Origin: Pseudaquidulcibacter sp964443435
Lineage (GTDB): Bacteria > Pseudomonadota > Alphaproteobacteria > Caulobacterales > Aquidulcibacteraceae
Assembly: GCA_964443435.1 (NCBI GenBank)
Contig: CAYUCW010000033.1
Span: 1-25,669, forward strand
Length of the DNA stretch: 25,669 nt
Direction: 5' to 3'
The notes under the pieces: model-generated
Told to the model about the DNA's origin: nothing
The model's database searches: none
Seen by the model: only the letters and a program-made list of their open reading frames with translations
Part shown: piece after piece, positions 1-6,989 of the stretch
How the letters are laid out: each line of letters opens with the position of its first letter
Position numbering within the stretch: the stretch's first letter is position 1
Made by a program: the position numbers and the translations under genes

Positions 1-11
1 GTGAATCCGTT

Positions 12-1046
12 TTAATTCACATTATTAACTTCTTTCAAGAAAAAAATTGGTTTTTTTGATATTGGGTCTTTGAAACTTGTATTCGGCTGATTAGTTGCAC
101 TCGAAAAACTAGAGCAAAACTTAGTAAATTCGTCAGAAACCTTCGATAAATTATAATTTACAGATTCAGAATTTCCATTATCCATTAGATAAAAACAAGT
201 AATTGAATATATTTTTCTAGATTCTTTACCCGCTAGGAATTGCACATAGCTTGCACCATACTTCTTGTTAACTAGAAAAAATGCTTCTATTTTTTCTCCA
301 GTAGTTCCTTCGATTTTTTTTCTAATAAAATCATCTAGAGATCCGAATTCATTATGAATACTATTTGGAAAAGCTATAAAAGCACTAGAATCATAAAATG
401 TATAGTTTAAATCTTCGTCAATATCGCTCAATTTTCCTTGGCTTATCTTATATAATCTGCGACTTATGTAGAAATTTTTATTATTCATAAAAGGAGAAAA
501 ATAAAGAAAAAGGCCATTAATCCTAGTTGTGTCTTTATTATCTGAAATTTCTTTACCAGTCCTAATTTCTTTTTCGGCTTCCCCTTTAAAATTTCGCTTT
601 ATAAAAATACAATTTGGACATTTTGTTTCAATTATTTCAATCGTTTGGTTTAAGTTTAGACTCGGATTCTGATAGAATGGTGGATACGTCACTACTGCAC
701 TAATTTCATTGAAATTTTGTATTTTATAACCCCCATTTTCAAAAAATTGATTTTTAGGAAATAGTGCAGAGCAAATTAATAAGTGTGAATATGTATAATA
801 ACCATCAGATGGATTTTCCATATTTGGAAGTTTTGGCCATTTTAGGCACATATTTTTTTCAATTTGTTCGGGGCTAAAAACTACGCCATTTACAAATCGT
901 TTTGCTACAAACTTATTACCAATAGGAATTAAAAAATAAATTGAAATAATTGTAGCAATAAAAGCAAAAAATAAAATTGTTAATATAATTGGCCACAATT
1001 TACTTATAAAAATTATAGAAGTTTTATTGATTGTAGAACGTGGCAT
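12..1046 (-). CDS. Membrane-anchored protein of unknown function
   Basis: A 344-residue protein that I do not recognise. It starts with ATG at 1046. A short basic N-terminus is followed by one long hydrophobic segment at about residues 17-41, then a mostly polar remainder of about 300 residues, so a single-pass protein with its bulk outside the cytoplasm is likely. The outer part has several cysteines, including a CPNC (CxxC) at residues 143-146 and single Cys at 67 and 92, which could form disulfides or bind metal. It is the last gene of a minus-strand string after the L,D-transpeptidase and lipB, with a 33-base gap from lipB, so it may be cotranscribed. Its base composition is visibly more AT-rich than lipB, which may mean fast evolution or recent acquisition. 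No function is proposed. Confidence 0.7.
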   Translation of the reverse strand: MPRSTINKTSIIFISKLWPIILTILFFAFIATIISIYFLIPIGNKFVAKRFVNGVVFSPEQIEKNMCLKWPKLPNMENPSDGYYTYSHLLICSALFPKNQFFENGGYKIQNFNEISAVVTYPPFYQNPSLNLNQTIEIIETKCPNCIFIKRNFKGEAEKEIRTGKEISDNKDTTRINGLFLYFSPFMNNKNFYISRRLYKISQGKLSDIDEDLNYTFYDSSAFIAFPNSIHNEFGSLDDFIRKKIEGTTGEKIEAFFLVNKKYGASYVQFLAGKESRKIYSITCFYLMDNGNSESVNYNLSKVSDEFTKFCSSFSSATNQPNTSFKDPISKKPIFFLKEVNNVN

Positions 1047-1079
1047 GAATTTTTAAACCTCTTATTTTCTATTCCAAAA

Positions 1080-1709
1080 CTATCCAAAAATCTTTTCAAA
1101 ATTTTGTTTTAAGGCTTCGTCCAGATCTTGCATGGTTTTTGTTATTCCAAGCTTTTGCGCGCTTGTGACCCCAAATTCGGTGGGGGAGATGCCGCAGGGT
1201 ATTATGCCGCCAAAATGTTCAAGATTCGGGTTTATATTTATTGAAACCCCATGAAATGAAATCCAGCGTCTTATACGTATGCCGATTGCCGCGATTTTTT
1301 CCTCAGAATTGTTTGTTTCAACCCAAACTCCAATACGACCATCGCGGATTTCGCCTTTTATCCCAATATCGTTTAGTGCCGCGATTACCCATTTTTCGAC
1401 TTTACAGACGAATTTTCTTACATCGCGTCCGCGCACTCTAAGATCAAGCATAAGGTAAACAACGCGTTGTCCTGGGCCATGATAGGTAATTTGACCACCA
1501 CGCCCAGTTTTTACCGCAGGGATTGAATTATTACTTATATCGCTTTCATCGCCGCTTGTACCAATCGTATAAATTGGCGGATGTTCAAGAAACCACATAA
1601 GTTCGGATGCCTTACCATCATGAATATCCGCAACACGCTGTTCCATGATTTCTATGGCCTTATCGTATTCAATAGGGTCTTTTTCGATTTTCCATTCAAT
1701 ATTATTCAA
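1080..1709 (-). CDS. lipB: Octanoyltransferase LipB
   Basis: LipB moves the octanoyl group from octanoyl-ACP onto lipoyl domains of enzymes such as pyruvate dehydrogenase, the first step of endogenous lipoate synthesis, in the cytoplasm. The 209-residue length fits the family. Seen in the sequence: the substrate-pocket motif RGGQITYHGPGQ at residues 70-81, the catalytic Lys at 138 in EEKIAAIGIRIRR, SFHGVSININ after it, and the catalytic Cys at 172 in GIIPCGIS. The start is a TTG at 1707-1709, placed 5 bases after the stop of the upstream L,D-transpeptidase gene, which suggests translational coupling. No better ATG lies upstream. LipA is not in the window. Confidence 0.95.
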   Translation of the reverse strand: MNNIEWKIEKDPIEYDKAIEIMEQRVADIHDGKASELMWFLEHPPIYTIGTSGDESDISNNSIPAVKTGRGGQITYHGPGQRVVYLMLDLRVRGRDVRKFVCKVEKWVIAALNDIGIKGEIRDGRIGVWVETNNSEEKIAAIGIRIRRWISFHGVSININPNLEHFGGIIPCGISPTEFGVTSAQKLGITKTMQDLDEALKQNFEKIFG

Positions 1710-1714
1710 TTGAT

Positions 1715-2182
1715 TTACTCAGTAATTTCAACAATAGTTTGGTTAAGGCCGACTTCGGCAACTAAATCATAGAATATCTTGGCATTTGGTGTCGATACAC
1801 GAACGCAGCCATGCGAAGCGGGTTTGCCAAGCATTTTAACGGCTGTTGTTCCATGAACGGCATATCCCTCAAAATAAAAGACCGCAAACGGCATTGGCGC
1901 ATTATCATAAGTTCTTGAAAGCCATAATTCATGCTGCCTAAATGCTTTCCATTTACCTATTGGGGTTTCAAAATCTTTTTTACCGGTCGAAACTTTCCAA
2001 TTATAAATCATTTCACCATCAATACTTATTTGAATGGTTTGTTTGGAAAGGCTTACTTTGGCGTATAAACGCGGATCTTTTGAAAGCGAATCTTGTGCAT
2101 AAGTTGGGCTTATGAATATTAAAAGGCTAAAAATAATTCCCAAGATTATGCGCATCATTGCACCGTTTTTCGTTTTTATCAT
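1715..2182 (-). CDS. Exported L,D-transpeptidase (YkuD family)
   Basis: A small periplasmic L,D-transpeptidase. The family forms 3-3 peptidoglycan crosslinks or attaches proteins to the wall, using a catalytic Cys. The hallmark is clear: a His in AVHGT followed 14 residues later by SHGCVRVS, holding the catalytic Cys and the Arg of the SHGC(V/N)R motif. An N-terminal hydrophobic stretch ending in PTYAQ is a good Sec signal peptide with cleavage after AYA-like TYA. The frame is open from a TTG at 2191; I chose the ATG at 2182. The ATG at 2158 gives an even more typical signal peptide and is equally possible. The protein is about 150 residues, essentially only the catalytic domain with no LysM or peptidoglycan-binding module. 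It heads the minus-strand group with lipB and is divergent from fliN. Confidence 0.88.
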   Translation of the reverse strand: MIKTKNGAMMRIILGIIFSLLIFISPTYAQDSLSKDPRLYAKVSLSKQTIQISIDGEMIYNWKVSTGKKDFETPIGKWKAFRQHELWLSRTYDNAPMPFAVFYFEGYAVHGTTAVKMLGKPASHGCVRVSTPNAKIFYDLVAEVGLNQTIVEITE

Positions 2183-2335
2183 TATTGGCAAACAAATATG
2201 TTAAAATCATGGCTTTGTATAGATTTTTTTAATAAATACACCTCAGTCTTTAATTTCTATGCTTATTAAATGTATTTTTGCTAACACAAATTTCATAAAC
2301 AGATAATATAGTATGGTTAATTGGGATTAATAAGT

Positions 2336-2581
2336 ATGCAAATTAAAAAAGTTAATGTTGATATTTCAGTTTTAGTTGGAAGATCTTCTCTTGCTATGCA
2401 TCAATTATTAAGAATGGGTCGTGGTGCGGTTATTCCTTTATCGGCTTCGCCAACTGACCCTGTATGGATACTTGCCAATAACCACCCAATCGCGCGTGGC
2501 GAAATTCAATTAGAAGATGATAGAATCTCTGTTGAAGTTGTTGGCCCTGCAAATGTATATGATTATTTCGCCGGTCCATAG
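2336..2581 (+). CDS. fliN: Short FliN-type flagellar motor switch protein (SpoA domain)
   Basis: An 81-residue protein covering just one SpoA (FliN/FliM C-terminal) domain. In flagellated bacteria this domain builds the C-ring that sets motor rotation and docks export substrates. Matching features are the opening VDISVLVGRSSLAMHQLLRMG, close to the FliN pattern V-x-V-x-LGR-x-x-(L)-x-x-LL-x-x-G, then GAVIPL, and PIARGEIQLEDDRISVEVV, equivalent to the FliN I-A-R-G-E-V segment. The frame is open from a TTG at 2321; the ATG at 2336 was chosen. It lacks the N-terminal extension of most FliN proteins. No other flagellar gene is nearby: the neighbours are an L,D-transpeptidase (divergent) and an unknown gene (convergent). 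A type III secretion SctQ-like role is an alternative but nothing nearby supports it. Confidence 0.82.
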   Translation: MQIKKVNVDISVLVGRSSLAMHQLLRMGRGAVIPLSASPTDPVWILANNHPIARGEIQLEDDRISVEVVGPANVYDYFAGP

Positions 2582-2590
2582 GGAATATTT

Positions 2591-3019
2591 CTAATTAAAA
2601 ATAAAGCTATAATTTGTATAGTCTTTATCTTGATTGATTAGATAAGATATTGAATGAATAGCTTTTATGAATATAGCCTTTAGTTCTTCTGGTAATGATT
2701 GAGCCATATAATTAAGATTTATTTCATTATTTTTATTGCAAATTAATTCAAATAATAAATCATATTGATTTTCAGAATTTAAATTACCATAGTGATTAGT
2801 AATGTTATTATGTCTATCTATCCAAAGTAAAATTTGAGCGTTTTGTATTATTAGGGGTAAGTCATTACCAAACCAATTTATAAGTAAATCATCTAAGTTT
2901 TTGTAATTTAGCATATTTTCGGCTTTGGAAAATACTATGTTTAAAATTTCAAAAGGTAGTATTTCCCAAAACTCAGGATAAGTTATTTTTGAAAGGATTT
3001 TGCTTTTTAATTCTGACAT
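2591..3019 (-). CDS. Unknown 142-residue protein, second gene of a coupled pair
   Basis: I do not recognise this protein. It is predicted soluble, mainly helical, rich in Asn, Leu and Ile, with one Cys and no signal peptide or membrane segment. Its start (ATG 3017-3019) lies one base after the stop of the 56-residue gene upstream, so the two are very probably one transcript with coupled translation. The pair lies between fliN (convergent, 9 bases apart) and tRNA-Leu. It is strikingly AT-rich. A small gene tightly coupled to a larger one beside a tRNA resembles the layout of toxin-antitoxin or small accessory modules, but no known toxin or antitoxin motif is visible, so this is only a layout argument. 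Confidence 0.65.
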   Translation of the reverse strand: MSELKSKILSKITYPEFWEILPFEILNIVFSKAENMLNYKNLDDLLINWFGNDLPLIIQNAQILLWIDRHNNITNHYGNLNSENQYDLLFELICNKNNEINLNYMAQSLPEELKAIFIKAIHSISYLINQDKDYTNYSFIFN

Positions 3020-3020
3020 A

Positions 3021-3191
3021 TTAATAAGCTTGGCTGTTGATTGGTTTATTGTTCAATTTTTTACGCATGCCTTCAAGAAGGGAAGTTAAATACTCTTCAC
3101 TTACTTTGTCTGCCTTCATTAATAATTGTGTAGATGCATCACTTAAAATCTCTTCTATATTAGGAAGCTTCATTATAATAGTTTGGGGCAT
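3021..3191 (-). CDS. Unknown 56-residue protein, first gene of a coupled pair
   Basis: A small open frame starting at ATG 3189-3191 (MPQTIIMKLPNIEEIL...) and ending at TAA 3021-3023. An in-frame TGA lies 12 bases upstream of the ATG, so the frame is closed above the start; the second ATG at codon 7 is an alternative. The product is charged and predicted helical (EEILSDAS, ADKVSEEYLTSLLEGMRKK) with no hydrophobic segment. Support for it being real comes from its sensible composition and from its stop lying a single base before the ATG of the 142-residue gene. A GAAAGA stretch upstream could be a weak ribosome binding site. Function unknown. The opposite strand also has an open frame here but with a less plausible protein. 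Confidence 0.6.
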   Translation of the reverse strand: MPQTIIMKLPNIEEILSDASTQLLMKADKVSEEYLTSLLEGMRKKLNNKPINSQAY

Positions 3192-3360
3192 AGCTAGAAT
3201 CTTTCATTTATTGCAGCTTAATGCAAACGACTCGCAATAGCAATTAAATTATTTTTAATTAAGCAGAAAATTTAAAAGGAATTTCGAAATTAATATTTCG
3301 CTATTTGCTGCATAAACGGCTTTAAATAGTTTTTTCATTATATTAAGTGGCTTTATGACT

Positions 3361-3445
3361 GCGCACGTGGCGGAACTGGTAGACGCGCAACGTTGAGGTC
3401 GTTGTGGGGAGACCCGTGGAGGTTCGAGTCCTCTCGTGCGCACCA
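3361..3445 (+). tRNA. tRNA-Leu (anticodon GAG)
   Basis: An 85-base class II tRNA with encoded CCA. The acceptor arms GCGCACG and CGTGCGC pair fully, followed by A and CCA. The anticodon stem CAACG/CGTTG encloses the loop TTGAGGT, so the anticodon at 3395-3397 is GAG, reading CUC and CUU. A long variable arm (GGGGAGACCC) and a T arm with GGTTCGAGTCC are present, as expected for leucine. Two hairpin repeats follow immediately. Confidence 0.96.
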
Positions 3446-3451
3446 ATTCAT

Positions 3452-3494
3452 CAAAACTTCACCCTCGTGGCTATGCCACTCGCTCAAAGTTTTG
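3452..3494 (+). repeat. Imperfect palindrome just after tRNA-Leu
   Basis: A symmetric 43-base inverted repeat. The outer arms CAAAACTT and AAGTTTTG (8 bases) and the inner arms GTGGC/GCCAC (5 bases, loop TAT) pair exactly about the same centre at 3473, with a mismatched 7-base internal loop on each side. It resembles a REP-like extragenic palindrome more than a terminator, because no T run follows. I saw no second copy in this window. Confidence 0.55.
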
Positions 3495-3505
3495 GCAGAA
3501 GCGGA

Positions 3506-3543
3506 CAAGAAAAATCAAAAAGCGTGGTTTTTGCTTTTTCTTG
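3506..3543 (+). terminator. AT-rich hairpin, possible terminator of tRNA-Leu
   Basis: The arms CAAGAAAAA-T-CAAAAA and TTTTTG-C-TTTTTCTTG pair over 15 bases with one T/C mismatch around the loop GCGTGG. The T-rich 3' arm could serve as an intrinsic terminator for the tRNA transcript, although there is no separate uninterrupted U tract behind the stem. It is nearly symmetric, so it could act on either strand or be part of a repeat unit with the palindrome just upstream. Confidence 0.45.
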
Positions 3544-3657
3544 ACATTATGTTTAGTTATTCGGGTTACTTCTATATTGACAAATATATAAGTTTTAACC
3601 AATTGCATATGTATTGATTTGAAATAGGGTTTTTTCACATGACAGGTGGTGATAGTA

Positions 3658-5094
3658 ATGGAAAATATGACTTTACCGCCAGACGATATGGAAAAAAACT
3701 ATAAGCTTCATGATGATGAAAAATTAAAAAACTCACTTGAAGAAAAGCATATAGACCAAAAACAAAATCATTTAATTGCAACAATAATTGGTGCGGCATC
3801 TGATAAAGATATTATCGCGCTTCGCCGAATTTTGCTTCCTCTTCACCCTGCGGATTTAGCATCTATACTTCGTAAAGTTTCAACTGAAACTACGCGTAAG
3901 ATTATCACACTTATTGGTGAAGAGCTTGACCCAGAAGTTTTCGCGGAACTTGACGAAGATACCAAAGAATTATTCCTTGATATTCTTCCTACAAAATCCG
4001 TGGCAAGGGCACTTGAAGACCTTGATACAGATGACGCGGTTGCCTTCTTTGAAGAGCTTGATGAAGAAGATAGAGCCGAAGTACTTGCCGAAGCTTCTGA
4101 AGAATTACGTACAAATATTGAAACCTCACTTGCGTTTGAAGAAGAAACCGCAGGTCGCCTTATGCAGCGCGAGTTTGTTGCCGCGCCTGAATTTTGGGAT
4201 ACAGGTCGCACAATCGACTATATGCGCAGCGTTGGCGAAGACTTACCCGATTTATTCTTTGAAGTTTATGTAGTGGATCCAAGCTTTAAGCCAATTGGGG
4301 CAATTGCGGTTTCAAAGCTTATGCGCGCTTCACGAAAAATGCTTTTAAAGGATATTATGGATAATCTGCATGTTATTATCCGCCCTGAAACCGACCAAGA
4401 GGACGTGGCAATTGCGTTCCAAAAATACCATTTGATTTCTGCGCCTGTGGTTGATGATGCCGGTCGTCTTAATGGTATGATTACGGTGGACGATATCGTA
4501 AACGTTGTAAGCGAAGAAAGCCAAGAAGACTTACTCGCACTCGCGGGTGTAAGCGAATCTACGGGTTCGAATATTCTTACTAATTCAATAAGCTCACGCT
4601 TGCCTTGGCTTTTATTAAACTTATTCACCGCGCTTATTGCATCATTCTTTATTGATAAATTTAGTGCAGTCATAGAGCAAATAGTTGCGCTTGCGGTCTT
4701 AATGCCGATTGTGGCCTCGCTTGGTGGCAATGCGGGCACACAAGCGCTTGCCGTTACTGTTAGGGCTATTGCCGCGCGTGAAGTCGATAGCAAGCATACA
4801 TTAAGAAATATTTTCTTTGAAATGCTTACAGGCCTTATAAATGGAACGGCAATTGGTGTGATACTTGCAATAATTGCAGGTGTTTGGTTCCATAATCCAA
4901 AAATCTCTCTTACAATTGGTCTTGCGGTCTTATTAAATAATATTGCCGCCGGATTTGCAGGGATTTTCGTGCCATTAACACTAAGAAGATTAGGTTATGA
5001 CCCTGCGGTATCATCTGGGGTTTTGGTGACTTTTGTAACTGATATGGTAGGCTTTGTGGCTTTCCTTGGACTTGCAACAGTTATCGTTTTATAA
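3658..5094 (+). CDS. mgtE: Magnesium transporter/channel MgtE
   Basis: MgtE is an inner-membrane Mg2+ channel gated by its own cytoplasmic Mg2+-sensing domains. The order is complete: an N domain of acidic helical repeats (about residues 35-150, with runs such as ELDEDTKELF and FFEELDEEDRAEVL), a pair of CBS domains (about 155-285), a connecting helix, and five membrane helices from about 314 to the end. The family signature in the pore region is MPIVASLGGNAGTQ near residue 355. The Asp in VTDMVGF near residue 462 corresponds to the pore Mg2+ ligand. The frame is open from a GTG at 3646, but the ATG at 3658 sits 8 bases after AGGTGG, a good ribosome binding site, so this start was chosen, giving 478 residues. 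No Mg2+ riboswitch was recognised in the leader. Confidence 0.95.
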   Translation: MENMTLPPDDMEKNYKLHDDEKLKNSLEEKHIDQKQNHLIATIIGAASDKDIIALRRILLPLHPADLASILRKVSTETTRKIITLIGEELDPEVFAELDEDTKELFLDILPTKSVARALEDLDTDDAVAFFEELDEEDRAEVLAEASEELRTNIETSLAFEEETAGRLMQREFVAAPEFWDTGRTIDYMRSVGEDLPDLFFEVYVVDPSFKPIGAIAVSKLMRASRKMLLKDIMDNLHVIIRPETDQEDVAIAFQKYHLISAPVVDDAGRLNGMITVDDIVNVVSEESQEDLLALAGVSESTGSNILTNSISSRLPWLLLNLFTALIASFFIDKFSAVIEQIVALAVLMPIVASLGGNAGTQALAVTVRAIAAREVDSKHTLRNIFFEMLTGLINGTAIGVILAIIAGVWFHNPKISLTIGLAVLLNNIAAGFAGIFVPLTLRRLGYDPAVSSGVLVTFVTDMVGFVAFLGLATVIVL

Positions 5095-5161
5095 CTGGCA
5101 CATAAATAGCAGATTAAACATATATTTATTAAATTGTTCAAGAATGGAACAAAGGCGAATT

Positions 5162-6265
5162 ATGTCACGTTTAACTATTTCACGCGCTGGTCTTGATTTG
5201 ATCGAAAGCTTTGAGGGTTTCAGAGCAAAATCTTATCTACTAAAAAGCGGTAGATATACAATTGGCTTTGGCCATGTTGCAACTGCCCGCGAAGGAATGC
5301 AACTAACTAGAGAGCAAGCGGAAGATCTTTTAAAATGGGATATTAAGCCGATTGAGGATTTTATTCGCCAATCAAGCTATACACCTTTGACGCAATCCCA
5401 ATTTGATGCACTTGTTTCTTTTGTATTTAATATTGGCATTGAAAACTATCGTAATTCTGATGTAATTAAATATTTAAACCAAGGTAATAATGTTGCAGCG
5501 GCATTAAGTATTTCTGCTTGGCGCAAAGCCATGGTGAATGGCGAAAAAATCATAATTGATGCCTTAGTAAGACGTAGATTTGCGGAATCATCAATGTTCT
5601 TAGAAACTATTGGGCCAAGACCTGCTGCACCTACTTCGGTTGTTAAACCTTATTATGATGAAACAATCGAGCAAACCATTCCAAATAGCCAAGAAATTAA
5701 AATTCTTGGTCAAAAATCTGTTCCTTCTATTGCACTTAAGTCTGAGCAAGAAAGTATATCTGAAACTGAAATAGAAAAAAAAGTCTATAAGGATGAAAAT
5801 ATATTGCCAGTATTGGCAGAGGTGAAGCAATTTGAAGCAGTGCAAGAGCCTCAAATATTATCGAATACAGATAATAAGTTAAAGCCATTTCCGCTAGATA
5901 ATCAACCGAAAGCGGCAAATGAGAGTCTGCATGATAGTTTTATTATCGCAAATTCTAATGAAGAAAATTCTGCGCCACAAGCCGCTAAACCTTTGGATAT
6001 TATAAAATCACGCTCAACTGAATCTGTGTTCAAGCTTGATAAAGCGCCAATTTTTGATTTTACAAACCTATTCATAATTCTTACAGGCTTAATTGCGTTC
6101 TTGGCTGGCCTATTCAAATTGAATAATTCTGGCTTTTTCTCGCCGCAAGTTTTACAGAAAATGAATTTTACAACAAGTCAAATTGGCTTTGTAATTGTTG
6201 CAATTATTGGTTTTATTGCTGCTGTGATAGGTATTCTTTCTTTATTAAATAAAGAAGAAGACTAA
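5162..6265 (+). CDS. spmX: SpmX-like degenerate GH24 muramidase with C-terminal membrane anchor
   Basis: A 367-residue protein with three parts: a phage-T4-type lysozyme (GH24) domain at residues 1-150, an acidic low-complexity linker at about 150-295, and two membrane helices at about 302-318 and 341-362. There is no signal peptide. In the catalytic stretch Glu18 (SFEG) and Thr33 (RYTIGFGH) match T4 Glu11 and Thr26 with exact spacing, but the middle catalytic residue, Asp20 in T4 (Asp or Cys in the family), is Leu27 (codon 5240-5242). This architecture and, from memory, the Asp-to-Leu change are those of SpmX, the Caulobacter polar protein that recruits the kinase DivJ and works with PopZ. 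Start: ATG 5162 after AAAGGCGA; in-frame ATG 5144 is an alternative. A membrane-bound phage-derived endolysin is the alternative, but no phage genes are near. It follows mgtE. Confidence 0.72.
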   Translation: MSRLTISRAGLDLIESFEGFRAKSYLLKSGRYTIGFGHVATAREGMQLTREQAEDLLKWDIKPIEDFIRQSSYTPLTQSQFDALVSFVFNIGIENYRNSDVIKYLNQGNNVAAALSISAWRKAMVNGEKIIIDALVRRRFAESSMFLETIGPRPAAPTSVVKPYYDETIEQTIPNSQEIKILGQKSVPSIALKSEQESISETEIEKKVYKDENILPVLAEVKQFEAVQEPQILSNTDNKLKPFPLDNQPKAANESLHDSFIIANSNEENSAPQAAKPLDIIKSRSTESVFKLDKAPIFDFTNLFIILTGLIAFLAGLFKLNNSGFFSPQVLQKMNFTTSQIGFVIVAIIGFIAAVIGILSLLNKEED

Positions 6266-6285
6266 TTACCCTCTATTAAGGGTAA
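6266..6285. terminator. Small hairpin at the convergent gene junction
   Basis: TTACCCT and AGGGTAA pair over 7 bases around the loop CTATTA, exactly where the SpmX-like gene and the minus-strand unknown gene end tail to tail. It overlaps the minus-strand stop codon. It may act as a shared bidirectional transcription end, but no strong T run flanks it on either strand. Confidence 0.35.
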
Positions 6286-6937
6286 GAAACTTGCCTGTGT
6301 TTGGATCTGAAGCAAGGCAAGTTTGCGGGCTATTTGGAAGTTTAAAGCATAAAACAGGAAGATTTGCCGCCCTAAGCGCTTCATAAGAATCTTTTGTAAA
6401 TTCAGTACCTTCAGGTTTAGTAGTTTCGGACCATTCAGGATATGCAGCGGCTCTTATAGCGGAATCAGGCAATGAAGCTTCTAGTAATTTTTTGATTGCT
6501 TCAATTGAAGTATCATTTTTAATCCCAAATAATGCCGCAGGTGTGCTTATGGTCATAAGGCTTTTTCCCGATGAATTGCTTACATTAATTTTAATTAGTG
6601 CATCAAAACAATTTTGACCATTTATAGATGCTTTAATAGTTCCAAAATCCGTCCATGAACTAACGGCAATAGATCTTGAAACACTTGTATCGCAATTTAC
6701 AGTTTCACCAGATTTTTTTTCATTTGCTTTACCCGCTTGAACAGGAGGCAGCATAAGGGCAGGGTCACTTGTAATAATATTGTCCGTGCCTAATGAATCA
6801 AAGCTATTTTCAAGACTTAAATCAGCGCTTACTACTTCAGGAAGTCTTTCGGTTAATACGAACTTACCCACAATTACGCCAAGGCCAAAGCAAGCTAAGG
6901 CTCCAAAACTTATTGCTGAGATACTTATTAAACGCAT
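6266..6937 (-). CDS. Exported or membrane-anchored protein of unknown function
   Basis: A 223-residue protein that I do not recognise. An N-terminal hydrophobic stretch (residues 5-27, with GALACFGLGVIVG) is a membrane anchor or uncleaved signal. The rest is polar with four cysteines at 82, 110, 197 and 207, a pattern that suits two disulfides in the periplasm. It is third in the minus-strand series behind the outer-membrane protein and the patatin phospholipase, 52 bases after the latter, so it may be cotranscribed. Its stop abuts the stop of the SpmX-like gene with no spacing. Start is ATG at 6937 and nothing upstream suggests a longer form. Confidence 0.7.
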   Translation of the reverse strand: MRLISISAISFGALACFGLGVIVGKFVLTERLPEVVSADLSLENSFDSLGTDNIITSDPALMLPPVQAGKANEKKSGETVNCDTSVSRSIAVSSWTDFGTIKASINGQNCFDALIKINVSNSSGKSLMTISTPAALFGIKNDTSIEAIKKLLEASLPDSAIRAAAYPEWSETTKPEGTEFTKDSYEALRAANLPVLCFKLPNSPQTCLASDPNTGKFLTLNRG

Positions 6938-6989
6938 ATTTCTTCCTGTGTTTATTTAATCATTAGATAAAGGCAATAATAAGGACAAA

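Noticed and set aside
2317..2330. Possible CtrA boxes TTAA-N-TTAA upstream of fliN (and a similar one near 9420-9440)
   Set aside because: The spacing is 6, not the 7 bases of the CtrA consensus, and TTAA pairs are common in such AT-rich DNA.
3037..3240. 67-codon plus-strand frame with a hydrophobic stretch
   Set aside because: It lies opposite the 56-codon gene, whose coupling to its neighbour is better evidence; no ribosome binding site was seen for the plus frame.
3361..3445. tRNA-Leu as an integration site for an island
   Set aside because: No direct repeat of the tRNA 3' end was found elsewhere in the window and no integrase is present.
3393..3617. Open frame running through the tRNA-Leu gene and both hairpin repeats
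   Set aside because: It starts inside the tRNA anticodon loop and its protein is an artefact of the RNA gene and repeats.
3843..4211. Serine-rich open frame on the minus strand inside mgtE
   Set aside because: It is the antisense shadow of the acidic MgtE N domain (GAA/GAT codons read backwards as Ser).
5162..6265. Prophage remnant suggested by the lysozyme domain
   Set aside because: No holin, tail, integrase or other phage gene lies nearby, and the membrane-anchored, catalytically altered form fits SpmX better.
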